NCBI RefSeq assembly: GCF_002023715.1
Contig: NZ_MAHX01000013.1
Location: 620,001-684,000, forward strand
Reading direction: 5' to 3'
DNA length: 64,000 nt
DNA from: Elizabethkingia occulta
GTDB lineage: Bacteria > Bacteroidota > Bacteroidia > Flavobacteriales > Weeksellaceae
Of the stretch, positions 8,449 through 18,010 are shown piece by piece. Below the pieces are notes generated by a model, which worked only from the letters and a program-made list of their open reading frames with translations, did not search any database and was not told the DNA's origin. Position 1 is the stretch's first letter, and each line of letters begins with the position of its first letter. The position numbers and the translations under genes are program-made.

Positions 8449-10557
8449 TTATGCTAACTGTATATTAAAGTTTTCATCAAGAGATAAAACGCCTTCTTTC
8501 AGGTCTGTAGAATGTTCTGTAAAACCTTTTAGTTTAGAAGTTTTTCCTTTTGAAACTAAATCCTGTATTTGTTTTTCTGTAATTTTCTTACCAAACAAAA
8601 TAAAAGGAACTTTGAAACCGCAATTTTTAAAATCGGAACAGCCAATGGCCGTTTTGCCTTTCATCAGATGTTGATCCTTACATTTAGGACACTTTTCCTG
8701 CTCCCATTCAATAACCGTACTTTTTCTCGGAGCTCTTTCTTTTTTCTCTTTAACTTCCGGGATCTGATGTAATGATATCACCTTGGCTTTTTCATTAATT
8801 ACTTTTCGGGTAAGATCTGTAACCATTTGGATCAGCTCTTCCTTGAAATGATTTGCCTCGTAAGCTCCGCTTTCTATTTTTCGTAGCTTAAATTCCCATT
8901 CCCCCGTAAGTTCTGGGCTTTTCAGAAGCTCGTCTTCTATAGTATCAATAAGTTCTATACCAGTATTAGTTGCGTATAGATTCTTTTTCTTTTTGTCAAT
9001 ATATTTTCTTTTGAAGAGTGTTTCGATAATGTTGGCACGGGTAGAAGGTCTTCCGATACCATTGTTTTTCATTAATTCGCGCAATTCTTCATCTTCAACC
9101 TGCTTTCCTGCAGTTTCCATAGCCCGCAGCAATGTAGCTTCGGTATAAGGTTTTGGAGGAGATGTTTTTCCCTGATGAATAACCGGAATATGTTCACCAC
9201 TTTCACCAACTTTAAATTCGGGGATATTTTGTTCTTCCTCTTTATTTTTTTCAGAACTCTCCTTCTTGTCCTTGGCATAAACGATTCGCCAGCCAGGTTC
9301 CAGTATTTGCTTTCCATTCGCTTTGAAAGGAATCGTACCAACTTTTCCTTCTACCAGTGTATTGGATATTTTACATTCCGGATAGAATACCGCAATAAAT
9401 CTCCGGGCTACCAGATCATAAACAAGTTTTTCTTCCTTACTCAGATTTTGAGAAGGAGGTACTTCTGTCGGAATAATTGCATGGTGATCAGTTACCTTGG
9501 TATCATCGAATACCGTTTTAGACATAGGTATAGGCTGCGATAGTAGAGACTCTGTATATTCTCTGTAGAAATACATACTGCGCAGAATTCCGCCAATTTT
9601 TGGATATAGACTTTCGGATAAGTAAGTTGTATCTACACGTGGATATGTTGTATGCTTCTTTTCGTATAGACTCTGGATATATTTCAGCGTACTTTCTGCA
9701 GAGAAACCATATTTTCTATTGGCTTCTACCTGCAATCCGGTAAGGTCGAAAAGACGTGGGTTTTTCTCTTTTCCTTCTTTAATCTCAAATGAAACAATCT
9801 CAAAAGGATGCTGCTTCAGATATTCCAGTCCTTTTTCCGCTTTTTCCTGAGTTTTTAAACGATCGATGGCTGCATTAAACAGTACTTCCCGATAAGTCGT
9901 TTTTAGTTCCCAGTATTCTTCTGTTTGGAAAGCATCTATTTCTTTTTGTCGCTGTACCAGCATTGCCAGTGTTGGAGTCTGAACTCTTCCGATAGAAAGA
10001 ACAGCCTTATTGCCACCAAATTTTTTGGTGAATAATCGGGTTGCATTTATGCCCAATAGCCAGTCGCCTATAGCGCGGGCATTGCCGGCAAGATATAGAT
10101 TTTTGTAATCTTCAGCTGGCTTCAGGCTTGCAAAACCTTCTTTTATAGCATCTTCGGTAAGTGAAGAAATCCATAATCTTTTTACCGGTTTATTGCATTT
10201 TGCTTTTTGTAATACCCATCGTTGTATCAATTCTCCTTCCTGGCCGGCATCACCACAGTTAATTACTTCTTCACAGTCGCCGACTAATTTTTCAATAACC
10301 TTAAATTGCTTTTGTACACCGCCATTGGAAATAAGCTTTATACCAAAGTTTTGCGGGATAATGGGAAGGAAAATTAAATTCCAGGATTTGTACTGAGGTC
10401 CATAATCATGTGGCTCTTTAAGTGTGCATAAATGACCAAAGGTCCAGGTGACCCAGTAACCATTGCCTTCGAAATAACCCTGCATAGGAGTATTAGCGCC
10501 TAATACTTTGGCGATATCTTTAGCTACACTTGGTTTTTCGGCAATACACAACTTCAT
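8449..10557 (-). CDS. topB: DNA topoisomerase III
   Basis: 702 aa from ATG at 10557 (MKLCIAEKPSVAKDIAKVLG, the canonical type IA start; a TTG 9 bases upstream is less likely). The N-terminal TOPRIM domain has the Glu of IAEKPS and the acidic motif DAGQEGELI (~103-111). SIGRVQTPTL (~188-197) is the type IA signature. The active-site tyrosine is in TTYPRVDTTYL (~residue 305). The C-terminus has a zinc-ribbon-like segment (CPKCKDQ...IGCSDFKNCGF). The enzyme passes single strands to resolve recombination and replication intermediates. Nearest known forms include both chromosomal and mobile-element TopB; there is no mobile context here. Confidence 0.93.
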   Translation of the reverse strand: MKLCIAEKPSVAKDIAKVLGANTPMQGYFEGNGYWVTWTFGHLCTLKEPHDYGPQYKSWNLIFLPIIPQNFGIKLISNGGVQKQFKVIEKLVGDCEEVINCGDAGQEGELIQRWVLQKAKCNKPVKRLWISSLTEDAIKEGFASLKPAEDYKNLYLAGNARAIGDWLLGINATRLFTKKFGGNKAVLSIGRVQTPTLAMLVQRQKEIDAFQTEEYWELKTTYREVLFNAAIDRLKTQEKAEKGLEYLKQHPFEIVSFEIKEGKEKNPRLFDLTGLQVEANRKYGFSAESTLKYIQSLYEKKHTTYPRVDTTYLSESLYPKIGGILRSMYFYREYTESLLSQPIPMSKTVFDDTKVTDHHAIIPTEVPPSQNLSKEEKLVYDLVARRFIAVFYPECKISNTLVEGKVGTIPFKANGKQILEPGWRIVYAKDKKESSEKNKEEEQNIPEFKVGESGEHIPVIHQGKTSPPKPYTEATLLRAMETAGKQVEDEELRELMKNNGIGRPSTRANIIETLFKRKYIDKKKKNLYATNTGIELIDTIEDELLKSPELTGEWEFKLRKIESGAYEANHFKEELIQMVTDLTRKVINEKAKVISLHQIPEVKEKKERAPRKSTVIEWEQEKCPKCKDQHLMKGKTAIGCSDFKNCGFKVPFILFGKKITEKQIQDLVSKGKTSKLKGFTEHSTDLKEGVLSLDENFNIQLA

Positions 10558-10675
10558 GAGAGTCAATTAAGGGGATGCAAATTTCCGTATTTTTTCGAGA
10601 ACTTTTAGCTCCATTGGGGTGGAAAAATACGGAAATTTATTTTAACTGCTCATTATGAGTTACTCACAAACCAAT

Positions 10676-11896
10676 TTATTTTTGAAAAACAAGATTCCCG
10701 TGATGGATCAGGGTATGGACGGGAGCCATTCTGGAAACCGCTTCAGCAGAACAACTTGCATCTACCAGAACAATATTGGCAGCAGCTCCGGCCTTTGGCC
10801 ATTGCATATTTCCTTTATCATCCAAGGGCGTAATATTCTGTGTTGCCAGTTTTAGCATTCTGGAAAGATTATATTCAGTTCCGTAGCCATAAAGTTCGGC
10901 GGCCAATTTTGCTTTTTGAAGCATGTTGCCTGAACCAAAAGTTCCCCAATGATCCTGTACATTGTCATTACCAATTAATACATTTACACCATGCTTCATT
11001 AGAGTAGGAATGGGCATAATAGTGCTTTTGAATGGTATGGAAGAGGCGATGCCAACCTGTGCTGCTGCCAGTCGCTCTGCAATTTTTTCAGTTTCAGCAG
11101 GAGAAAGATGTCCCAATGCAAATGCATGGCTCACAAATGTCTTGCCTCTCAGTTCAGGATTTTCCAGAGCTTTATTAATCAAAAATTCTATTGTTTTTAT
11201 TCCGGATTCTCCTGTTTCATGAAGGTGGATGTCTATTCCTTTGTGGTTATCCAAAGCCAGCTGTACAATAAAGTCCATTTGTTTTTCGATATTTCCATCG
11301 ATGTTGAAAGGATCTAAACCTCCAATAAAATCAACGCTTTTTAATTGTGCAACTTCTTTCATTATAGGAGCTGTATTGGTGTAGTATACTCCATGCTGAG
11401 GAAAGGCTACTAGTTCTGCCTGAAAAGAATCTTTTTTATTTTTTAGTGCCAGTTCCAGATGTTCCAGAGATTTTAATCCGGAAGTAGGATCTACATTGAA
11501 ATGAGTTCTGGCATAATGGGTACCATAAGATTGGATAAACTCTATCAGTTTTTCAGCGCGTTCTACAGAGGTTTTTAGTAATTCAGGAATGATTTTCTGT
11601 TCATAAGTGATCATATCCTTTACAGTTCTTCTGGTTTGTGAAACAGCTTTCCATGGAAGTCCGAATAATGTTTTGTCAATATGAATGTGCATATCCTTGA
11701 ATGCCGGAAGCATAAGATGCTTTTTGGCATCTATAGCTTTTGCATCAGGATTGTTGGGGGTAACAGCTTTTATTGTATTGTTTTCGATTTCTACACAGAA
11801 AAGTCCGGTTTTTGTTCTGATAACTTCCTGCTGATCATACTCAAAACCAGTTTCTAAAAGAACGTTTTTTAAGGTATAATTATTTGTTTGTGACAT
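10676..11896 (-). CDS. Cytosine-deaminase-like amidohydrolase, cytosolic paralogue
   Basis: 406 aa without a signal peptide. Amidohydrolase-superfamily metal ligands are visible: MHIHID (HxH, ~residue 88), HLHETGESG (~225), SHAFALGHL (~255) and the catalytic Asp in GNDNVQDHWGT (~306). This set resembles the CodA/cytosine deaminase branch, so a deaminase or cyclic amide/imidohydrolase acting on an N-heterocycle is likely; the substrate is unknown. It is paralogous along its whole length to the exported protein encoded at 13699-15033. The AraC regulator gene lies 80 bp upstream on the same strand. Confidence 0.83.
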   Translation of the reverse strand: MSQTNNYTLKNVLLETGFEYDQQEVIRTKTGLFCVEIENNTIKAVTPNNPDAKAIDAKKHLMLPAFKDMHIHIDKTLFGLPWKAVSQTRRTVKDMITYEQKIIPELLKTSVERAEKLIEFIQSYGTHYARTHFNVDPTSGLKSLEHLELALKNKKDSFQAELVAFPQHGVYYTNTAPIMKEVAQLKSVDFIGGLDPFNIDGNIEKQMDFIVQLALDNHKGIDIHLHETGESGIKTIEFLINKALENPELRGKTFVSHAFALGHLSPAETEKIAERLAAAQVGIASSIPFKSTIMPIPTLMKHGVNVLIGNDNVQDHWGTFGSGNMLQKAKLAAELYGYGTEYNLSRMLKLATQNITPLDDKGNMQWPKAGAAANIVLVDASCSAEAVSRMAPVHTLIHHGNLVFQK

Positions 11897-11976
11897 AGGA
11901 ATGTAATTAATGATGACAAAGTTATTACACCCTGCTTTTGCGGAAGGTGTACAAATTATGCTTTGTGGTGTATAAT

Positions 11977-12828
11977 TTATTTCTTCTCCTTGAACTGTGA
12001 AGGAGTCATTCCGGTATGCATCTTGAAAAACTTGGAAAAGCTGGCATGATCGTAAAAGCCTAATTCGTAAACAATTTCCTTTACAGATATATCAGTAGAC
12101 ATCAGAAGCCTTTTGGCCTCTAATAAAGTACGGTTCTGAATCAGGGACGATGCAGAAGCATTCAGGTGCTTTTTGCAGATAATGTTGAGGTAGTTAGGTG
12201 AAATGCTTAGCTTGTCTGCATAAAAGTTAACAGAACGTTCCTGCCTGAAAAACTGATCCGTTAAGTCAAGGAATTTTGACAATAGGGGAGAGGAACTGTA
12301 AATTTTAAAATCATTAAAAATGCCCTCGGCAATTCTGCTGAGAATAAGTGCGATAATCTTACATCGGGTACTGATGACATCCCATAAAATAGGTGTTATT
12401 TCTAATTCCTTGTGAATAGCACTGAATTCATACAGAAGCGTATCGAATTCATCTTCCGAAATACTGATAACGGGGTGCTTGTGATAATAAGCCAGTGGAA
12501 AACGCAGAGACGGAGACATTCCTTCAAATAAAGTTCGGCCTATCATAAGTTGATAACCTATGGTTTCGGGCTTTATCTTCCATTGATGTACCTGTTCGGG
12601 AAATAAAAGGTGTACCTGATAATCTGATAAAGAATAGTCGATAAAATCTATATTATGAATCCCTTCACCATTTTTAAACAAGAGTATAATAAAAAAATCA
12701 TGTTTGTGTGGAGAATCAATAGATCTTTCTCCGTGTAATTCATGGAAAAGTAAATCACAATCGGCAGGAATTCCATGATTGAACTCCTGAATACCTAATA
12801 CAGGAAAATGATCGGACTGATCATTCAT
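11977..12828 (-). CDS. AraC-family transcriptional regulator
   Basis: 283 aa. The N-terminal ~150 residues have a cupin-like ligand-binding character with an HKHDFFIILLFKNG strand pair. The C-terminal ~100 residues hold the AraC double helix-turn-helix: a first HTH (VNFYADKLSISPNYLNIICKK) and a second with the family signature (VKEIVYELGFYDHASFSKFFKMHTGMTPSQFK). It sits between the two amidohydrolase genes on the same strand and probably controls one or both in response to their substrate. The ligand is unknown. Confidence 0.88.
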   Translation of the reverse strand: MNDQSDHFPVLGIQEFNHGIPADCDLLFHELHGERSIDSPHKHDFFIILLFKNGEGIHNIDFIDYSLSDYQVHLLFPEQVHQWKIKPETIGYQLMIGRTLFEGMSPSLRFPLAYYHKHPVISISEDEFDTLLYEFSAIHKELEITPILWDVISTRCKIIALILSRIAEGIFNDFKIYSSSPLLSKFLDLTDQFFRQERSVNFYADKLSISPNYLNIICKKHLNASASSLIQNRTLLEAKRLLMSTDISVKEIVYELGFYDHASFSKFFKMHTGMTPSQFKEKK

Positions 12829-13015
12829 ATGCGCTATTTTATTTTTAAAAATAGTGATTTTTTATAGTATTTAATAATATTTTTTGTGTTGAATTATGCG
12901 ATGTGAACTAATCTTAAAAACCATACAGAAACATGATTTATATAATATCAATCTAAACTGTCTCAGTGTTTCTGCATGGATGAAAAAAAATTAGAATATC
13001 ACATTCAGGAGAATT

Positions 13016-13678
13016 CTAAGATTCGAGTATTTTAACAATTTCTTTAAACCCTAAAGATTTTGCGTGTTGTAAAGGCGTTCTTCCGTCATGATCCGAAATA
13101 TTGAGATCGGCTCCGGCATCTTTTAATATTTGTACAGCTTGTTGGTGTTTTGTGCCACCATTGCCTAAAATAACAGCTTCCATTAGGGCTGTCCAACCTA
13201 GTCTGTTAACATGATTTACAGGAAACCCTTTTGTATTGGCCAATAATCTTACAGTCTCCACATGTCCGCGTTCACTGGCCGGAATAAGCGCTGTTCCGTA
13301 GTATCGGTTGAAGATGTTGAAACGTGCGCCATGAGCAAGGTATAGTTTTACAAGTTCCGTCTGCCCGCTAGCTCCTGCGTATAAAAAAGGACTATCTAGC
13401 TTATCATCCTGTTGGTTGACATCTGCACCATACTGAATCAGTAATTTGGCAGTGTCTGTTGCTCCGGAAATAGTAGCAATGAGTAGTAAAGAACGTTTGT
13501 TTCTATCTTCTGTATTGACGTTTGCACCTTCTTTTAAGGCTTTCTCAATTAATGCAGGCTGATTATTTTTAACAGCGTCTATAATATGTACTGATGTGCT
13601 TTCCACTTTATCTTCTCTTACCTGAGAGTGGCAGTTACTTAGAATGCCAAAAGAAAGCAAAAAAAGAATGACTCTCAT
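13016..13678 (-). CDS. Ankyrin-repeat lipoprotein
   Basis: 220 aa. The N-terminus (MRVILFLLSFGILSNCHSQ) looks like a lipoprotein signal with the lipid-anchored Cys near residue 16. About five ankyrin repeats follow, with motifs such as GANVNTEDRNKRSLLLIAT, YGADVNQQDDKLDSPFLYAG and GADLNISDHDGRTPLQHA. Ankyrin repeats bind proteins; the partner is unknown. Its start is 20 bp after the stop of the exported amidohydrolase, so the two form an operon and the repeat protein may act with that enzyme in the periplasm. Confidence 0.85.
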   Translation of the reverse strand: MRVILFLLSFGILSNCHSQVREDKVESTSVHIIDAVKNNQPALIEKALKEGANVNTEDRNKRSLLLIATISGATDTAKLLIQYGADVNQQDDKLDSPFLYAGASGQTELVKLYLAHGARFNIFNRYYGTALIPASERGHVETVRLLANTKGFPVNHVNRLGWTALMEAVILGNGGTKHQQAVQILKDAGADLNISDHDGRTPLQHAKSLGFKEIVKILES

Positions 13679-13698
13679 ATATTTTATTTTAATGATGA

Positions 13699-15033
13699 TT
13701 AAAAAACAACGTTCCCTTGATGGATCAGTGATTTTACAGGCGATATTCTGGATACAGCTTCTGCAGAACAGCTGGCATCTATTAGTACAACATCTGCTGC
13801 ATCTCCGTTTTTAGGCCATTGCTGTGTGCCCTTATCGTCCAGAGGCAATATATTATAAGTTGCCAGTTTTAAACTTCTGGATAATAAAAATTCTGTTGAA
13901 TAGCCATAAAGCTGAGCCATAAGATTTGCTTTTTGCAAAACGCTTCCGCTTCCCCATGTATTCCAATGATCTATAATACTATCATTTCCGGTCCCAATGT
14001 TTACACCGTACTTGTAAAGTGTAGGTATAGGCATAATAAGGCCTCCGAAAGGAATTGTAGACATAATACCAACTTTTGCATTAGCCAGCTTTTCCGCCAT
14101 TTCTTCCTGCTTGGACTTGTCCAGTTTTGCCAGAACAAAACAATGGCTCAAAAAGGTTTTACCTTTCAGGACAGGGTTCTCATTTACTTTATTAATTAGG
14201 TATTCCAGTGTCTTAAGACCCGATTCTCCTGTTTCATGCAAATGGATATCGATCCCTTTGTTGTGATCTAGCGCCAGCTGAACAGTAAAATCCATTGTCT
14301 TTTCAATCTGTCCGTCTACATTGTATGGATCTACCCCGCCAATATAATCTATATCTGTTTGAGCAGCTTCCTTCATCCATGGTGCAGAATCGGTATAATA
14401 AACACCGTGTTGTGGGAAAGCAACGAGCTCCGCTCCAAAAGTTGTTTTTTTATTATCCAAAGCCTTTTGCAAATTCTTTAGTGAATCCAGTTTGGAAGTA
14501 GTTTCTATATTTACGTGGCTTCTTGTATAAGATGTACCACATGATTGTAGTAATTCAATTAACTTTTCAGCATGATGTGTAGATGTTTTCAGCATATCAG
14601 GTAAGATTTGCTGCTCCAGGGCTATCATGCCTTTTACACCCCCTTGTCTTCTTCTTACTGCCTGCCACGGGCCACCATAAAATGTTTTATCAAGATGGAT
14701 ATGCATATCTTTAAATGCCGGAAGCATAAGAAGACCTTTAGCATCGATTGCTTTTGCAGAAGGATTGTTAGGTGTTACAGCTTTGATTTTCCCGTTTGAT
14801 ATTTCAACACAAAATAATCCGGTTTTTGTTGCAACAACTTCATTTCCGTCGTATTCAAATCCAGTTTCCAGCCTTACATTTTTCAGTAATATATTTTTCG
14901 CTCCTTTCAGCGTCTTATCGCTAGTATGGTTAAAAGGACTTGCTGCTAACAAGCCCGGGCTTATTGCTAATCCTGCTACAGCTAAAGCTGAACTTTTAAT
15001 AAAATCTTTGCGGGTAATACCGGAAGCATTCAT
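13699..15033 (-). CDS. Exported cytosine-deaminase-like amidohydrolase paralogue
   Basis: 444 aa. The N-terminus ITRKDFIKSSALAVAGLAISPGLLAAS is a Tat-like export signal (an RK pair in place of RR, then FIK and a hydrophobic stretch). The mature enzyme has the same ligand set as the cytosolic paralogue: MHIHLDKTF, HLHETGESGLKTLEYL, SHCFVL and GNDSIIDHWNTWGSGS. Long identical blocks such as KTGLFCVEI, IKAVTPNNP and MLPAFKDMHIH are shared with the protein encoded at 10676-11896, so one gene arose by duplication. The likely reaction is deamination or ring hydrolysis of an N-heterocycle outside the cytosol. The ankyrin lipoprotein gene follows. Confidence 0.83.
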   Translation of the reverse strand: MNASGITRKDFIKSSALAVAGLAISPGLLAASPFNHTSDKTLKGAKNILLKNVRLETGFEYDGNEVVATKTGLFCVEISNGKIKAVTPNNPSAKAIDAKGLLMLPAFKDMHIHLDKTFYGGPWQAVRRRQGGVKGMIALEQQILPDMLKTSTHHAEKLIELLQSCGTSYTRSHVNIETTSKLDSLKNLQKALDNKKTTFGAELVAFPQHGVYYTDSAPWMKEAAQTDIDYIGGVDPYNVDGQIEKTMDFTVQLALDHNKGIDIHLHETGESGLKTLEYLINKVNENPVLKGKTFLSHCFVLAKLDKSKQEEMAEKLANAKVGIMSTIPFGGLIMPIPTLYKYGVNIGTGNDSIIDHWNTWGSGSVLQKANLMAQLYGYSTEFLLSRSLKLATYNILPLDDKGTQQWPKNGDAADVVLIDASCSAEAVSRISPVKSLIHQGNVVF

Positions 15034-15146
15034 GATACTAAAATTTTAATAGCAAAAATACCAATTGATCCGCCGGTACAGATGTAGGTATTATATTATT
15101 GTCTGTAGAAATTATAACTTCGGTACGATTCCGTCAGAATAAGTTT

Positions 15147-15611
15147 TTATAATTCCATTGTTAGCAAAATCATATCTGTACATTCAATACCATTTTCCCA
15201 TATAGGTTCAGGGTAATTGTTTTTGAAGAAATTTTTTCGGATCTCTGAAATTCTGAATCCGGATTTCTGGTACAGATAAAGCTGCCCCGTACTGGAATTT
15301 CCGGTTCCTATAACTAGTTTTTTATAAAAACCATTTTTAGCTCTTAGTATCGCGTCTTTCAGCAACAGGCTTCCAATTCCCTGATTTTGAAACTTTTCGT
15401 GTATGGCTATGTTTTTAATTTCTGTAGTATTAGAATCCCATGGATAAAGTACATAACATCCTACAATCTCAGTGTTGTATTTTGCCAGATAAAGTTGCCC
15501 GGTAGTGATGTATTGGTCAATTAATTCTTTTGACGGATCAGCCAGTAATAAAAGATCATAAGGAACAGGTGTTTCATGAGTGTGGGGATGTATTGTTATA
15601 CTGTCTTTCAA
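15147..15611 (-). CDS. GNAT-family N-acetyltransferase
   Basis: 154 aa starting at TTG 15611 (MKDSITIHPHTHE); no ATG is available near the conserved N-terminus (PYDLLLLADPSKELIDQYI), so the TTG is accepted. The acetyl-CoA pyrophosphate-binding loop is EKFQNQGIGSLLLKDAI (~92-108) and the final motif is GQLYLYQKSGFRISEI. GNAT enzymes transfer acetyl from acetyl-CoA to amines; the acceptor is unknown. A single gene, with its upstream region shared with the divergent TPR regulator gene. Confidence 0.83.
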   Translation of the reverse strand: MKDSITIHPHTHETPVPYDLLLLADPSKELIDQYITTGQLYLAKYNTEIVGCYVLYPWDSNTTEIKNIAIHEKFQNQGIGSLLLKDAILRAKNGFYKKLVIGTGNSSTGQLYLYQKSGFRISEIRKNFFKNNYPEPIWENGIECTDMILLTMEL

Positions 15612-15824
15612 TGCTGTTGGTTAAAAATAAGAAAACTAATATAAGAAATATAAATTCAGAATTAAAACAACATATCAGGAGTTTTTCAATTGTATATTAA
15701 TTATTTATAATATCATTTTCATGGTGTTTATATCGAAATATATCTATAAATATATGTATATTGAAGGGTAAATAAATTCTTTTTGGGAATAATGTTTGCA
15801 ATAATGTAAATATTAAAATTAAAC

Positions 15825-17285
15825 ATGAGATCTGCTAAGAAGAAGTTTTTTAAATATGGGTACTTAAGCTTTTTTTTGTTGTGTTTTGTATTGGGATGTA
15901 ATAAACAGTCAAAACAATTTTCAGGAGAAAGTTTTAATAAAACTTTGCTTAAAAAAAACGAACAGCTTCGTCTTTCAGGAGATTATAAAAGTTTGGTAAA
16001 ACTTAATCAGCATTATCTTGCCAAAGCTCAAAGAGAAAAATATAAAGAAGGGGAAGCCCTGTGCTATATCAATATTGCCAATATGTATTCTACAATTGGT
16101 AACTATAAAAGAGGTCTTGAGTATATTAAAACGGCTGAAGACCTTCTGAAAGATAAGTCTTATCCGCCACTTTCAGCTAAACTTTATCAGGAATACGGGC
16201 AGCTAAATAAAGTACTTGGACTGCATGATAATGCTTTGAATTATAATACCAAAGCGCTATACTTTATGCGTAAGGTATCTGCTGAAGACCGAAAAAGCTA
16301 TTTTCTGGGAAGGGTATATGCCAACAGAGCAGATTTTATGTATGCTAAGAACCGCCCGGATTCTTCTCTGATCTATTTTCATAAGGCGCTGAATATAGAA
16401 AGAAACCCTTTGTATATGGCTCTTCTAGCTAAACATCATTTGTTATATACAGGTCGTAAAGATTCTGCTAATATTTATTTAAAAGAAGCCGTGGGCAAAC
16501 TGGGAAAAACGCCTGTAGTAACTTCAGAGGCAGGAATGGTGTATCAAATTTCGGGACAATATTATAATGTTGTAAATAAACCCGAAGAAGCACTGGATTA
16601 TTATGGAAAAGCTTTGAAAGTTTATACCACTACCAACAGAATTTATCAGGTTCCGTTTGTGTATCAGGATATTGCAGGTATTTATAAAAGTTTGGGAAAT
16701 ACTGAGCAGGAGCACAATTTTATGATAAAATATGCGGAGGCTAAAGATAATCTCAATTCAAGGCAGAATGAAACGCTTAATCTTTCAATAGAAAAATTAT
16801 TAGCAGCTAAAGATGAAGAATTTAAAACAGATAAAAATAAAATTTTCCTTTATATCTTTTTAGGTGTTACTTTAAGTTTTATTATTTCCTTTTATCTGTA
16901 TAAAAGAAACCGGAAATTACTGCTTAAGAAATATGCTGTAAAGCATGATGTGAAAGAAGCGAAGGGGGAAGCTGATAAGTCAGCTTACAGAAATATCTTT
17001 GATGAGCTTGTTGTTTTAGCAAAGCAGAATGATTCCACCTTTCTCACAAGATTTCAGGAATTATATCCCGGATTTATAGATCGGCTGCTCGAAATAAATC
17101 CTAATCTTGTAAGTTCTGAACTGGCTTTTTGTGCTATGATCAAGCTGAATTTTACTTCGAAAGAAATTGCGAACTATACATTTATCCAACATAAATCGGT
17201 ACAGCAAAAGAAACACAGGCTCCGTAAAAAGCTCAATGTTCCGACAAATCAGGACTTATATGTTTTTTTTCAAAATCTATACTGA
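15825..17285 (+). CDS. TPR-repeat membrane regulator with LuxR-like C-terminal HTH
   Basis: 486 aa. A lipoprotein-like or membrane signal (YLSFFLLCFVLGCNKQ) is followed by several TPR-type helical repeats (~residues 35-320, e.g. ALCYINIANMYSTIGNYKRGLEYI and SGQYYNVVNKPEEALDYYGKAL), one transmembrane helix (FLYIFLGVTLSFIISFYLY, ~340-360) and a cytoplasmic region ending in a LuxR/GerE-like helix-turn-helix (SSELAFCAMIKLNFTSKEIANYTFIQHKSVQQKKHRLRKKL). This layout is common in Bacteroidota and is thought to link an outside signal to transcription. No partner is obvious nearby; the NlpE-like and other lipoprotein genes follow on the same strand after 245 bp. Confidence 0.83.
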   Translation: MRSAKKKFFKYGYLSFFLLCFVLGCNKQSKQFSGESFNKTLLKKNEQLRLSGDYKSLVKLNQHYLAKAQREKYKEGEALCYINIANMYSTIGNYKRGLEYIKTAEDLLKDKSYPPLSAKLYQEYGQLNKVLGLHDNALNYNTKALYFMRKVSAEDRKSYFLGRVYANRADFMYAKNRPDSSLIYFHKALNIERNPLYMALLAKHHLLYTGRKDSANIYLKEAVGKLGKTPVVTSEAGMVYQISGQYYNVVNKPEEALDYYGKALKVYTTTNRIYQVPFVYQDIAGIYKSLGNTEQEHNFMIKYAEAKDNLNSRQNETLNLSIEKLLAAKDEEFKTDKNKIFLYIFLGVTLSFIISFYLYKRNRKLLLKKYAVKHDVKEAKGEADKSAYRNIFDELVVLAKQNDSTFLTRFQELYPGFIDRLLEINPNLVSSELAFCAMIKLNFTSKEIANYTFIQHKSVQQKKHRLRKKLNVPTNQDLYVFFQNLY

Positions 17286-17530
17286 TGCATTTATGTTTCT
17301 GTAAATCAATTTATTACACTTGGTGAAGTATGTGTGTAGTATTGTTTTTTTTGTTAGTTTTTACCAATTATGATAATATTTGCAGTCTTGAAAACACATT
17401 TGACGAAAGGATAGCTGTCGTATAAAACCCCAAAGAAGCATTCATAAGTTTGTAATTTTAGTCAATGGGAATTTTAGTCAAAGGCGGCTATTTTTATGAA
17501 TTGAAAGAACACAAATAATTTTTAATATAA

Positions 17531-18010
17531 ATGAAAAACACAAATTTGTTATTAATAGCAACGGTAGCTACATTATTGGCTATAAACTCATGTGGCGAAA
17601 AAAAGAAAGATTCGGAAAAAGTAGTTTCTGCTAAAACAGATTCCCTGAATTCAACAGTTGAACCGGTAACATCTAAAATGGGAGATACTACCGAAAATTC
17701 TGTAGATTGGAATGGAACCTATAAAGGTGAATTACCATGTGCAGATTGTGAAGGAATTGCTACAACTATTGAGCTTAAAAGTGATAATACCTTTGTTCAG
17801 AAAAATGAATATAAGGGAAAAGGAAAGGATAATGCTTTTGAGGAAAAAGGAAGTTTCGAATGGGATAAATATGGTAGTATTATAACTCTGAAACTAAAAG
17901 ATGGCGTACAGAAGTACAAAGTTGCAGAGGGATATATTACTCATCTTGATCAGAATGGTAAGGAAATAACAGGAGACTTGGCCAAAAAATATATTTTAAA
18001 CAAACAATAA
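17531..18010 (+). CDS. NlpE-like lipoprotein (copper-resistance NlpE N-terminal domain)
   Basis: 159 aa. A lipoprotein signal (VATLLAINSCGEKK) is followed by a low-complexity Ser/Thr/Lys linker and an NlpE N-terminal domain: WNGTYKGELPCADCEGIATTIEL, with the conserved CxxC, then DNTFVQKNEYKGKG and FEWDKYGSIITLKL. NlpE in E. coli senses envelope and copper stress; Bacteroidota homologues are mostly uncharacterised. Its TAA overlaps the ATG of the next gene by one base, so the two lipoproteins are translationally coupled. Confidence 0.83.
   Translation: MKNTNLLLIATVATLLAINSCGEKKKDSEKVVSAKTDSLNSTVEPVTSKMGDTTENSVDWNGTYKGELPCADCEGIATTIELKSDNTFVQKNEYKGKGKDNAFEEKGSFEWDKYGSIITLKLKDGVQKYKVAEGYITHLDQNGKEITGDLAKKYILNKQ

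Noticed and set aside
8276-8674. 132-codon plus-strand frame at the end of topB
   Set aside because: It starts inside the leader-peptide gene in another frame, runs through the terminator and lies mostly antisense to topB.
8449-10557. topB as part of a mobile element
   Set aside because: Type IA topoisomerases are also found on integrative elements, but there are no transfer, relaxase or integrase genes around it here.
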